DNA of 6,324 nt. Origin: Bacteroidales bacterium. GTDB taxonomy: Bacteria > Bacteroidota > Bacteroidia > Bacteroidales > UBA932. Location of the stretch: positions 12,341 through 18,664 of the forward strand of contig JABUTP010000022.1 of the NCBI GenBank assembly GCA_021443625.1. The letters are read 5' to 3'. Every line of letters begins with the position of its first letter. The stretch's first letter is position 1. The notes below the pieces were generated by a model. The model saw only the letters and a list, made by a program, of their open reading frames with translations, did no database searches and was not told the origin of the DNA. The position numbers and the translations under genes were made by a program. Below are positions 1 to 6,212 of the stretch, piece after piece.

Positions 1-1538
1 CCCCAGTAGCGGCTGCGGCTGAGGTTCCAGTCCTGAATATTTTCAAGCCATTTGCCGAAACGTCCGGTGCCGGTCGATTCGGGCTTCCAGGTTATGGTCT
101 TGTTGAGTTCCACCATCTGCTCCTGCACGGCGGTGGTCTTTATGAACCACGAATCCAGAGGATAGTAAAGCACCGGCTTGTCGGTACGCCAGCAGTGGGG
201 ATAGTTGTGGACGTGCTTCTCTATGCGGAAGGCCTTCCCCTGCTGCTTGAGATCGACGCACAGATCGACATCCAGCGTGGTGTCATCAGGGCCAAGGGTG
301 TTGTCGTAAGCATTCTTGACGTAACGTCCCGCATAAACACCGTAGAGTTCGGCATTGACCTTCTGGGCAACGAATGTGGAGTCAAGGTCTTCGAGGCGGA
401 AGAATTTTCCGCTGCGATCGACCATTGCCTGAGGATTGCCCTGCGCGTCAATAAGATGCATGGGAGGCACTCCGGCCGCTTTGGCAACCTTGTTGTCATC
501 GGCGCCGAAAGTCGGGGCGATATGGACGATGCCGGTACCGTCTTCGGTGGTGACGTAATCACCGGTGATGACCTTGAACGCCCCTTCGCCGGGATTCACC
601 CAAGGCATCAGCTGCTCATAGCGGATTCCAGCCAGTTCGCTTCCCTTGAACACTCCGTCAAGCACCCTGAACGGGTTCTTTTCGTTGAACAGGGATGACA
701 CCAGATTCTTTGCAACCACGTATATTGCCGGCTCCTTGGAGTAGGGGTTCACGCTCTCCACCCTTACATATTCGATGGACGGCCCCACGCAGAGGGCGGT
801 GTTCGAAGGGAGTGTCCAGGGGGTTGTGGTCCAGGCGAGGAAGAACACCGGCAGGGTTGAATCCTCATACAGCACCTGCGACTTTTCATCCTTGATGACT
901 GCAAACTGGGCGGTGCAGGTCGTGTCCTTGACATCGCGGTAGCACCCGGGCTGGTTCAGTTCGTGCGTGCTGAGTCCGGTGCCGGCTGCCGGCGAGTAGG
1001 GCTGGATGGAATATCCCTTGTAGAGATAACCCTTCTTGTAAATCTCCTTCAGGAGGTACCACAGGGTTTCTATGTAACTGTTGTCGTATGTGATGTACGG
1101 GTTTTCCATATCCACCCAGTAGCCGATGCGCTGGGTGAGACTCTCCCATTCGGCGGTATATTTCATCACCTCGCTGCGGCAGGAACTGTTGTATTCGTCA
1201 ACCGAAATCTTCTTGCCGATATCTTCCTTGGTAATGCCGAGTTTCTTCTCCACACCGAGTTCCACCGGAAGGCCGTGGGTATCCCAGCCGGCCTTGCGCT
1301 CCACCAGGAAGCCCTTCTGGGTCTTGTAGCGGCAGATGGCGTCTTTGATGGAACGGGCCATCACGTGGTGTATGCCGGGCATGCCGTTAGCCGAAGGGGG
1401 GCCTTCAAAGAACACGAAACGGGGAGCCCCCGCCCTGAGTTTCAGCACCTTCTTGAAGGCATCTTCTTTTTGCCACTGGTCCAGGACGGTCTGGTTGACC
1501 TCCACCAAATCAAATTTTCTGTACTCCGGAAAAGCCAT
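1..1538 (-). CDS. ileS: Isoleucyl-tRNA synthetase, N-terminal 512 codons (runs off left edge)
   Basis: Cytoplasmic class I aminoacyl-tRNA synthetase that activates isoleucine with ATP and charges tRNA-Ile. The frame is open from ATG at 1538 to the window edge. Visible landmarks: an N-terminal catalytic half with 'FEGPPSANGMPGIHH' (about residues 44-58), 'KAGWDTHGLPVELGVEKK', 'YKGYSIQPYSPAAGTGLS', then the editing (CP1) domain with 'WTTTPWTLPSN' (236-246) and 'GTGIVHIAPTFGADD' (334-348), and return to the catalytic core at 'NYPHCWRTDKPVLYYPLDSWFI'. The last visible residues read RYWG. The KMSKS loop and anticodon-binding domain lie outside the window. The ATP-binding signature is G55-I56-H57-H58, not the canonical HxGH; this GXHH form is known from a subset of type 2 IleRS enzymes. 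The start is supported by the typical MAFPEYRKFDLVEVN beginning and an A-rich leader; a TACCTTTG promoter motif lies 26 nt upstream. Divergent from the CvpA-family gene. Confidence 0.97.
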   Translation of the reverse strand, partial: MAFPEYRKFDLVEVNQTVLDQWQKEDAFKKVLKLRAGAPRFVFFEGPPSANGMPGIHHVMARSIKDAICRYKTQKGFLVERKAGWDTHGLPVELGVEKKLGITKEDIGKKISVDEYNSSCRSEVMKYTAEWESLTQRIGYWVDMENPYITYDNSYIETLWYLLKEIYKKGYLYKGYSIQPYSPAAGTGLSTHELNQPGCYRDVKDTTCTAQFAVIKDEKSQVLYEDSTLPVFFLAWTTTPWTLPSNTALCVGPSIEYVRVESVNPYSKEPAIYVVAKNLVSSLFNEKNPFRVLDGVFKGSELAGIRYEQLMPWVNPGEGAFKVITGDYVTTEDGTGIVHIAPTFGADDNKVAKAAGVPPMHLIDAQGNPQAMVDRSGKFFRLEDLDSTFVAQKVNAELYGVYAGRYVKNAYDNTLGPDDTTLDVDLCVDLKQQGKAFRIEKHVHNYPHCWRTDKPVLYYPLDSWFIKTTAVQEQMVELNKTITWKPESTGTGRFGKWLENIQDWNLSRSRYW

Positions 1539-1563
1539 AATTCGTCATCTTTTTTTGAGCCAG

Positions 1564-1596
1564 CAAAGGTAATCAATAATTCACTACATTTGCAAA
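1564..1596 (-). promoter_or_regulatory. Candidate Bacteroidota promoter for ileS
   Basis: Read on the minus strand, TACCTTTG (1571-1564) matches the Bacteroidota primary sigma -7 consensus TAnnTTTG. A TTTG (1596-1593) lies 21 nt upstream, an acceptable distance for the -33 element. Transcription would begin near 1558, giving a leader of about 20 nt rich in A (CTCAAAAAAAGATGACG) before the ileS ATG, the usual initiation context in a group that mostly lacks Shine-Dalgarno sequences. Motif match only; no transcript evidence. Confidence 0.6.
1585..1592 (+). promoter_or_regulatory. Candidate -7 element for the CvpA-family gene
   Basis: TACATTTG matches TAnnTTTG exactly and sits 26 nt before the ATG at 1619. 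No TTTG lies at the expected -33 distance; the nearest (1554-1557) is 27 nt away, so the promoter would be weak or activator-dependent. The element directly abuts the -33 box of the divergent ileS promoter: together they form the palindrome TTTGCAAA at 1589-1596. Confidence 0.5.
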
Positions 1597-1618
1597 GCCA
1601 ATTTAGATGGAATAGGTT

Positions 1619-2107
1619 ATGAACATCATAGACATCATCCTGCTCATTCTGCTTGCCGTGGCGCTGATTGCCGGATTCAGAAAAGGTTTTGTAAAACAGG
1701 TCATTTCGCTGGCCGTGCTGATAGTCGGGGCCTGGTTGTCAACAAGGCTTGCCACGGAAGTCTCCCAATGGCTGGGGGCGCTGCTGAAATACGAGGGCGC
1801 GATGCTGAACATCGTTTCGTTCATCCTGATTTTCCTTGCGGTCGCAATCCTGCTCAACCTCATCGGGAAGCTTATCGAAAAGATCCTGAAAATCACAATG
1901 CTGGGGTGGCTCAACCGGCTTCTGGGAATGATTGTTTCCGTTTTCAAAATCGCCATCCTGCTCGGCATCGCCGTTTATCTCATTGACAGTCTCAACAACA
2001 TCCTCGGTTTCATCCCCAAGGAGGACATTGCCTCATCGCAGCTTTACGCCCCGATAAAAGGGGTGGCGGAAACCCTGTTTCCGTTCATCAAGTCGCTTTT
2101 TCAATAA
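1619..2107 (+). CDS. cvpA: CvpA family inner-membrane protein
   Basis: Small 162-residue membrane protein of the CvpA family, named from the Escherichia coli protein required for colicin V production; the molecular role remains poorly defined, with links to envelope homeostasis. Four hydrophobic segments are visible at about residues 4-20, 27-42, 63-82 and 101-122. The N-terminal family signature is present: an acidic residue in the first helix (D5) and the loop 'GFRKGFVKQ' (19-27). 'LNRLLGMIVSVFK' (98-110) matches the conserved start of the last helix. The C-terminal tail is short, as in the basic CvpA domain without a protease fusion. The start follows a leader without Shine-Dalgarno sequence, usual for Bacteroidota. 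It is divergent from ileS and separated from the secretion operon by 115 nt including an inverted repeat, so it is probably a separate housekeeping unit. The symbol reflects family membership, not proven orthology. Confidence 0.85.
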   Translation: MNIIDIILLILLAVALIAGFRKGFVKQVISLAVLIVGAWLSTRLATEVSQWLGALLKYEGAMLNIVSFILIFLAVAILLNLIGKLIEKILKITMLGWLNRLLGMIVSVFKIAILLGIAVYLIDSLNNILGFIPKEDIASSQLYAPIKGVAETLFPFIKSLFQ

Positions 2108-2125
2108 CGTCCGAGTCTTTCGGGA

Positions 2126-2160
2126 TGGTGCCGTAATGCATTTTTGAGAATCCGGCACCA
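2126..2160 (+). terminator. Inverted repeat after the CvpA-family gene, possible terminator
   Basis: TGGTGCCG (2126-2133) pairs perfectly with CGGCACCA (2153-2160), an 8-bp stem with a 19-nt loop, followed by ACGATTTTCC. It starts 18 nt after the stop at 2107. The loop is large and the U tract short and interrupted, so intrinsic termination is plausible but not strong. It would insulate the downstream secretion operon from the upstream gene. Confidence 0.4.
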
Positions 2161-2180
2161 CGATTTTCCTATTCGGCCCT

Positions 2181-2188
2181 TTACTTTG
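2181..2188 (+). promoter_or_regulatory. Weak candidate -7 element for the secretion operon
   Basis: TTACTTTG differs from TAnnTTTG at one position and lies 34 nt before the ATG at 2223. No TTTG is found at the right distance for a -33 box (the one at 2143-2146 is 34 nt away). It is the best match in the 115-nt gap before the transporter gene, so the operon is either weakly expressed or depends on an activator or an alternative sigma factor. Confidence 0.3.
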
Positions 2189-2222
2189 CACCGGAAACGG
2201 CGCACAAGGCGCTTATTGCAAA

Positions 2223-4337
2223 ATGAAGAGGTTGAAACCCATAAGACAGCAGGATCCGAGTGATTGCGCAGTGGCTTGCATCGCTTTCACAGCGCGCATG
2301 TTCGGCTTGTCACTGCCTATGATTACCATACGGCAGGCATGTGGGGCGACTCAGGAAGGCACCACTATAAAAGGGGTGATGGACGGATGTGCCTGCATCG
2401 GGCTCGAAGCCGAGCCGTTCAAGTCTCCGTCCAGAAATATATCGGTGCTGAAAGACATCCCCACCCCTGCCATCCTGCATATCACAAACGAGGACGGGTA
2501 TCTTCATTTTGTGGTTTTCTGCGGAATGGACGGCGGCGACGCAAAAATCATGGACCCCGCGAAGGGGAAAGTGACGAAAGTGCCACTGCCGGTCCTCGCA
2601 GAGTCGTGGAACGGCTATCTTATCCTGGTCAAGCCCGGCAAAGGGTTTGTCCCGGGAGACCGGACCCGCTCGCTGTGGCAGCGGCTGGCCCCCACCATAG
2701 TCCTGTTCCGCAAGGAAATCTTCTCCACCGCAGCGATGTCGGCCCTGTTCATCGCCACCGGGGTGAGTTTTTCCCTCGTGCTGCAGCAATTCATAGACAC
2801 GGTCCTGCCGTCATCCGACATCCGTGCCGTTATGAAGATGGCGGCAGTGATGGTGCTGCTGATATTGACCGCCCTCGTTTCGGGCTTCCTCCGCACCAAA
2901 CGGCAGCTGCAGGCCGCCACAGGCATTGACTACAAAATGACCAGCGACTATATAACCCATCTGTTCCGGCTTCCCGTCGCATTTTTCGCCCAGCGCGGGG
3001 TCGGAGAGATAAATTCCCGCATAGGAGATGTCTATAAGGTGCGGAATTTCATCACGGAGGGGGTGTCGTCGCTCACAATAAGCATAGTGACTCTTGCGGT
3101 TTCGTTTGCCCTGATGTTCTCGTTCCACTGGAAACTTGCCTTGCTTACACTATCTTTCCTACTTTTCTATTCCGGTATCTTCATCGTGGCATCCAAGACG
3201 AATGTGCGATGGAGTCGAGAGATCATCGGGGCGGCGAGCCGCCTTGAGGAAACCTGTGTGGGCAACATTGCCGCAGTCAAAACCCTCAAATACTGCAACT
3301 GCGAAGATGCCGGAGCGGCCGCCGCCCGACAAAGGAGCGCTTCGCTCTGCAGCAACGTCTATCGTGGCGGGATGGCTGCCGGTAAATATGCCCTCGCAGC
3401 CGACAACATCTCCAAATGGATGCTTGCCGCACTGCTTTCCGTGGGGGCCATCGCCGTGTTCGGCGGGAGCCTGACCATCGGGGAACTCGTATCATTCTAC
3501 ACTCTTTCATCATTCTGTGCGGCCCCTCTCGGCAGTATGGTCGAGCTGAGCGCAATGCTGGCCGACACCCGCATCGCCGCCGAACGTCTCTTCGACGTCA
3601 TGGAACTCGGCGAAGAGCCGAGAGGGGGGTATCCGCTGGAATGCGAATCCCCGGGGGTAATCGAATTCGAAGGGGTTTCCTTCGGTTATCCGGGAGGGCG
3701 CGAGATAATAACGGATTTCAACGCCACTCTGCAGTCCGGGGAAATAGTGGTGGTGAGCGGACCCAGCGGCAGCGGCAAAAGTTCCCTCGCATCGCTCCTG
3801 ACAAGGGTCTATGAGCCCTCTGGCGGCCGTATCACCCTGAACGGGATTGACATCGGGGCATATTGTCTGCGCGGCTGGCGCAACTACGTCGCAATCGTTC
3901 CTCAGGAAATAATCCTTACCGACGACACCATTATCTACAACATAACCCGGAGCGAAGAGATCTTTGACTCGGAGCTGGTGGGGACGCTTCTCAGAAAACT
4001 GGGGATGGAAAGTTTCATCAAATCCCTTCCCAAAGGGCTTTTGACCAAGGTCGGCGAAGGTGGACGGCTCCTTTCCGGAGGGCAGAGGCAGAAGATTGGG
4101 ATAGTCGCGGCCCTGTACCGACGGCCGAAACTGCTGATTCTGGACGAAGCCACCAACTCCCTCGACGCCGAATCGGAGCAGAAAGTGCTGGATACCCTCA
4201 TCGAACTGAAAAAGGAGTCAAAGACCACAATCCTGCTCATCACTCACAAGCGGGACAATATGAAAATGGCAGACCATATCATCCGGATGACGCCGGAAGC
4301 CGACACGCCGGACATCGCCCAAAGCGACATCACATAA
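2223..4337 (+). CDS. Peptidase C39-containing ABC transporter (PCAT, bacteriocin/peptide exporter)
   Basis: Inner-membrane exporter of 704 residues that should cleave a double-glycine leader from a peptide precursor and use ATP to export the core; CvaB, ComA and LagD belong to the same architecture. Domains in order: cytoplasmic C39 cysteine protease (about 1-135) with oxyanion Gln Q9, catalytic C15 in 'PSDCAVACI', H95 in 'YLHFVVF' and D111 in 'IMDPAKGK'; the Cys-His-Asp spacing resembles ComA. Six-helix transmembrane domain (about 160-440). ATPase domain (about 478-690) with Walker A GPSGSGKS (513-520), Q-loop Q561, signature LSGGQ (617-621), Walker B LLILDE (637-642), D-loop SLD and switch H675. 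All catalytic residues are present, so both protease and pump should work. The residue after catalytic Cys is Ala where Gly is usual. The length is normal for the family. It heads an operon with two GG-leader peptides, an outer-membrane channel and an adaptor. Confidence 0.95.
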   Translation: MKRLKPIRQQDPSDCAVACIAFTARMFGLSLPMITIRQACGATQEGTTIKGVMDGCACIGLEAEPFKSPSRNISVLKDIPTPAILHITNEDGYLHFVVFCGMDGGDAKIMDPAKGKVTKVPLPVLAESWNGYLILVKPGKGFVPGDRTRSLWQRLAPTIVLFRKEIFSTAAMSALFIATGVSFSLVLQQFIDTVLPSSDIRAVMKMAAVMVLLILTALVSGFLRTKRQLQAATGIDYKMTSDYITHLFRLPVAFFAQRGVGEINSRIGDVYKVRNFITEGVSSLTISIVTLAVSFALMFSFHWKLALLTLSFLLFYSGIFIVASKTNVRWSREIIGAASRLEETCVGNIAAVKTLKYCNCEDAGAAAARQRSASLCSNVYRGGMAAGKYALAADNISKWMLAALLSVGAIAVFGGSLTIGELVSFYTLSSFCAAPLGSMVELSAMLADTRIAAERLFDVMELGEEPRGGYPLECESPGVIEFEGVSFGYPGGREIITDFNATLQSGEIVVVSGPSGSGKSSLASLLTRVYEPSGGRITLNGIDIGAYCLRGWRNYVAIVPQEIILTDDTIIYNITRSEEIFDSELVGTLLRKLGMESFIKSLPKGLLTKVGEGGRLLSGGQRQKIGIVAALYRRPKLLILDEATNSLDAESEQKVLDTLIELKKESKTTILLITHKRDNMKMADHIIRMTPEADTPDIAQSDIT

Positions 4338-4341
4338 GAGA

Positions 4342-4353
4342 GACTGCGCAGTC
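4342..4353. repeat. Perfect 12-bp palindrome after the transporter gene
   Basis: GACTGCGCAGTC reads the same on both strands and begins 5 nt after the transporter stop codon. As RNA it could only form a 4-bp stem with a 4-nt loop, so if it matters it is more likely a dimeric protein binding site. It could also be chance. Confidence 0.35.
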
Positions 4354-4365
4354 CGATAGGGCATT

Positions 4366-4393
4366 TTCCACACGCCCAGGTCAAGTTGTGGAA
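4366..4393 (+). other. Inverted repeat before the peptide genes (possible mRNA hairpin)
   Basis: TTCCACA (4366-4372) pairs with TGTGGAA (4387-4393), a 7-bp stem with a 14-nt loop, in the 77-nt gap between the transporter and the first peptide gene. It is followed by an A-rich run, not a U run, so it does not look like an intrinsic terminator. It could act as an RNA-processing or stabilising element that raises peptide mRNA relative to transporter mRNA. It spans the alternative GTG start at 4388, which argues against use of that start. Confidence 0.35.
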
Positions 4394-4414
4394 TCACCAA
4401 AAAACCAAAAAACA

Positions 4415-4609
4415 ATGGAAGAAAGATTTTGTGAACTGGGTTTGGAGAGGTTGTATTCTTCCGAACTGCTTATCCCGGGCGGAGCGTTGACCAAGAAAGC
4501 CGCGCTCAGCATCGGTGAACTCGTGGGATCGTTTCGTCTGATCATGGATTTCCTTGACGATTACGTATCCAAGCTGATAGAAGGAATCCGTAAAGGTCTT
4601 TGGAAATAG
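4415..4609 (+). CDS. Candidate bacteriocin-like precursor peptide A (Gly-Gly leader)
   Basis: I recognise no named family. ATG at 4415 gives 64 residues; a GTG at 4388 would add nine residues, but ATG is preferred because an A-rich stretch (CACCAAAAAACC...) typical of Bacteroidota initiation regions lies just before it and the GTG sits in a predicted stem. The N-terminus looks like a double-glycine leader, 'LERLYSSELLIPGG' ending at G22-G23, cut by C39 proteases. The predicted core is residues 24-64 (41 aa), without Cys, about net +2, predicted to be amphipathic helix. It contains two GxxxG motifs, G34-G38 ('IGELVG') and G57-G61 ('EGIRKG'), and ends 'GLWK'. GxxxG motifs are characteristic of class IIb two-peptide bacteriocins. 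Leader spacing is imperfect: E and L are at -7/-6 where -8/-7 is usual. It lies 77 nt after the transporter and 4 nt before peptide B. A signalling peptide or other exported factor is an alternative. Confidence 0.75.
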   Translation: MEERFCELGLERLYSSELLIPGGALTKKAALSIGELVGSFRLIMDFLDDYVSKLIEGIRKGLWK

Positions 4610-4613
4610 GGCT

Positions 4614-4787
4614 ATGAAAAATCAGTTGGTCAGGGTTTCCATAGACGAAACCTGCCTCGTATATGGAGGCGTTGACAAGAATGCACAGCAGGCCATCTAT
4701 TACATCGGCTACATCATCGGCATCGTTGTAAGGGTTCTCTGCGGTCTTTTCGGTTCCAAGAAATACACCGCTATCGCCAGCCGTTAA
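4614..4787 (+). CDS. Candidate bacteriocin-like precursor peptide B (Gly-Gly leader, 57 aa)
   Basis: I recognise no named family. The ATG at 4614 lies 4 nt after the stop of peptide A, and the TAA ends 6 nt before the channel gene. The leader 'MKNQLVRVSIDETCLVYGG' ends at G18-G19 and fits the double-glycine consensus: hydrophobic at -4 (V16), Glu at -8 (E12), hydrophobic at -12 (V8) and -15 (L5); only -7 (T13) departs. The predicted core is residues 20-57 (38 aa), about net +4. It has a strongly hydrophobic centre 'AIYYIGYIIGIVVRVLCGLF' carrying the GxxxG motif G32-G36, and a basic tail with KK and a terminal Arg. It has a single core Cys (C43), so there is no intramolecular disulfide. Expected to be cleaved and exported by the adjacent transporter and probably membrane-active, possibly pairing with peptide A. 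Supported by position, leader and tight packing; function is inferred. Confidence 0.8.
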   Translation: MKNQLVRVSIDETCLVYGGVDKNAQQAIYYIGYIIGIVVRVLCGLFGSKKYTAIASR

Positions 4788-4793
4788 TGAGTT

Positions 4794-6212
4794 ATGAAGT
4801 TGGGGAGAGCACTCTCGCTCGGCCGTTTGTCTCTCAGGGGCTTACTGACCGCTTGGATTGTCCTTTTGACGGGTCTGACGACATCAAAAGCGGAAGCCCG
4901 GCCCTGGACTCTGGAAAGATGTTTGGAATATGCTTTGGCCGACAATTCCCGGATAATCCAGGCTCAGATTTCAATTGAGCGGAGCGAAGCCGCGCTGCAA
5001 AATGCGAAACTCGACCTGTTGCCCTCCATCAACTTATATCTCAGCCACTATCTGAATTGGGGGCGAAGCGTTGACCTGCAGGAACTGTCCATCATAAAGA
5101 ACCGACTCACGCAGCAGACTACCGCTTCGGTAGGCGCTTCGCTAACCCTTTTTGGAGGGCTTCGCAAACAAAGCGAAATACGCAGGAACCTGGAGGCCCG
5201 TGCCGCCGGAGAGAGTTCCATTAAAGAAGCCCGTCTCGAAACCGGCGCCGAAACCATAAAGGCCTACCTGTCGGTGATCCTGACAGAACAGCTTCTCTCA
5301 AGCCGCAGGGAATCCCTGCGCATATTGGAAACCCAGGTGGGAAAAGTCAGGAACAAGGTTCTTTGCGGAGCTTTGCAGAAGGCCTCCCTTTTGGAAATTG
5401 AGGCGAGATATTCCGCCGAGAAGATGAATGCCACATCGGCGGAGGCCGAATGCAGGAGGGCTTGTCTGAATCTGATACGGGTAATGGGATATGACGGGGA
5501 TTCCATTCTGACGGACACCTGCGCCCTATCAAAGCCGGTGTTGCGGGAAAACGAATTTGACATTGAATCACTGATGCTGTTCCATCCCACATTGGAACGG
5601 TTGAGACACGAAATGGAGATGAACCGGCACGCGCTGCAGTCGGCAAAAGGGCTGCTGCTTCCCTCCGTCACCGCCAACGCCTCCTACGGCACATATTACA
5701 GTGATGCGGCAGAGGCGGCTGCCCGGCGGCAGTTCAGCGAAAACCAGAATCCTTCCATAACATTAGGGCTGACCGTACCCATATTGAACGGTGGGACCAC
5801 AATCTCCGCCATAAAGAAAGCCGAACTCGACTTTAAGGAGAGCGAACAGTCGTACCGGTTCGCCTGTCAGGACGTCGAGTTGCTCCTTACCGAGGTCAGG
5901 GATGACTGCCATACGTTGTGGACGAAACTGGAGGCGGCGACGGCGGATCTGAGTCTGAACCGCGAAAACCACCGCACCGCACTCGCCATGCTGGACAATG
6001 GCCAGCGGGATGTCTCGGCTTATCTGGATGCGGTTTCTAATCTGATTGAAAGCGATCAGCGCTACTGGGAAGCCCATTTCAACTATATTTTACAATTGAG
6101 ACTACTTGAATTCTATGAAACCGAAATTTTGGGCGATTGCCACACTTGCAGCGACAGTTCCGGTGTTGCTCTCCCTGACTCTCTGCAACCGCGAAAAGGG
6201 AATCCGGATTGA
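4794..6212 (+). CDS. TolC-family outer-membrane efflux protein
   Basis: Outer-membrane channel of a type I/RND-like secretion system, 472 residues, typical for the family. A signal peptide covers about residues 1-35: basic start, hydrophobic 'LLTAWIVLLTGLTT', then likely cleavage after 'KAEA'. The mature part begins 'RPWTLERCLEYALADNSRI', the usual N-terminal motif of the outer membrane efflux repeat. 'LDLLPSINLYLSHYLNWGRSVD' (about 73-94) and 'NPSITLGLTVPILNGGTTISAIKKAELDF' are the paired strand-plus-helix signatures of the two internal repeats; 'SVGASLTLFGGLRKQSEI' is the first-repeat counterpart. Long Ala/Glu/Leu-rich helices between them would form the periplasmic tunnel. It starts 6 nt after peptide B, implying translational coupling, and supplies the exit pore for the peptides exported by the upstream ABC transporter. 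The last 32 codons overlap the adaptor gene; the C-terminal residues after 'FYETEIL' look unlike the family and are probably an unstructured tail. Confidence 0.93.
   Translation: MKLGRALSLGRLSLRGLLTAWIVLLTGLTTSKAEARPWTLERCLEYALADNSRIIQAQISIERSEAALQNAKLDLLPSINLYLSHYLNWGRSVDLQELSIIKNRLTQQTTASVGASLTLFGGLRKQSEIRRNLEARAAGESSIKEARLETGAETIKAYLSVILTEQLLSSRRESLRILETQVGKVRNKVLCGALQKASLLEIEARYSAEKMNATSAEAECRRACLNLIRVMGYDGDSILTDTCALSKPVLRENEFDIESLMLFHPTLERLRHEMEMNRHALQSAKGLLLPSVTANASYGTYYSDAAEAAARRQFSENQNPSITLGLTVPILNGGTTISAIKKAELDFKESEQSYRFACQDVELLLTEVRDDCHTLWTKLEAATADLSLNRENHRTALAMLDNGQRDVSAYLDAVSNLIESDQRYWEAHFNYILQLRLLEFYETEILGDCHTCSDSSGVALPDSLQPRKGNPD

Noticed and set aside
195..1622. Plus-strand open frames opposite ileS (for example 195-698 and 963-1622)
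   Set aside because: They are antisense shadows of a well-supported ileS frame with recognisable motifs over its whole length, and show no family features.
1619..2107. CvpA ('colicin V production') next to a colicin V-like export locus as a functional partner
   Set aside because: The family is widespread housekeeping, this copy has its own promoter motif, is divergent with ileS, and an inverted repeat separates it from the operon. The name match is probably coincidence.
2187..2204. Small hairpin TGC-A-CCG-GAAA-CGG-C-GCA before the transporter gene as a riboregulator
   Set aside because: Only six base pairs with a mismatch, and it overlaps the only candidate -7 element so would not be fully in the transcript; likely chance.
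4388..4414. GTG start at 4388 for peptide A (73 residues)
   Set aside because: It lies inside the 3' arm of an inverted repeat, and the nine extra residues (Pro/Lys/Gln) look like translated A-rich leader; ATG 4415 gives a leader of normal length.
4415..4787. Lanthipeptide or other modified RiPP
   Set aside because: No modifying enzyme (LanM, radical SAM, YcaO, cyclase) is in the window, and the cores are poor in Cys/Ser/Thr and look like plain helical peptides.
4787..4978. 63-codon frame starting at ATG 4787 (MSYEVGEST...)
   Set aside because: It overlaps the start of the channel gene in another frame; the channel frame has a signal peptide and family motifs, this one has none.
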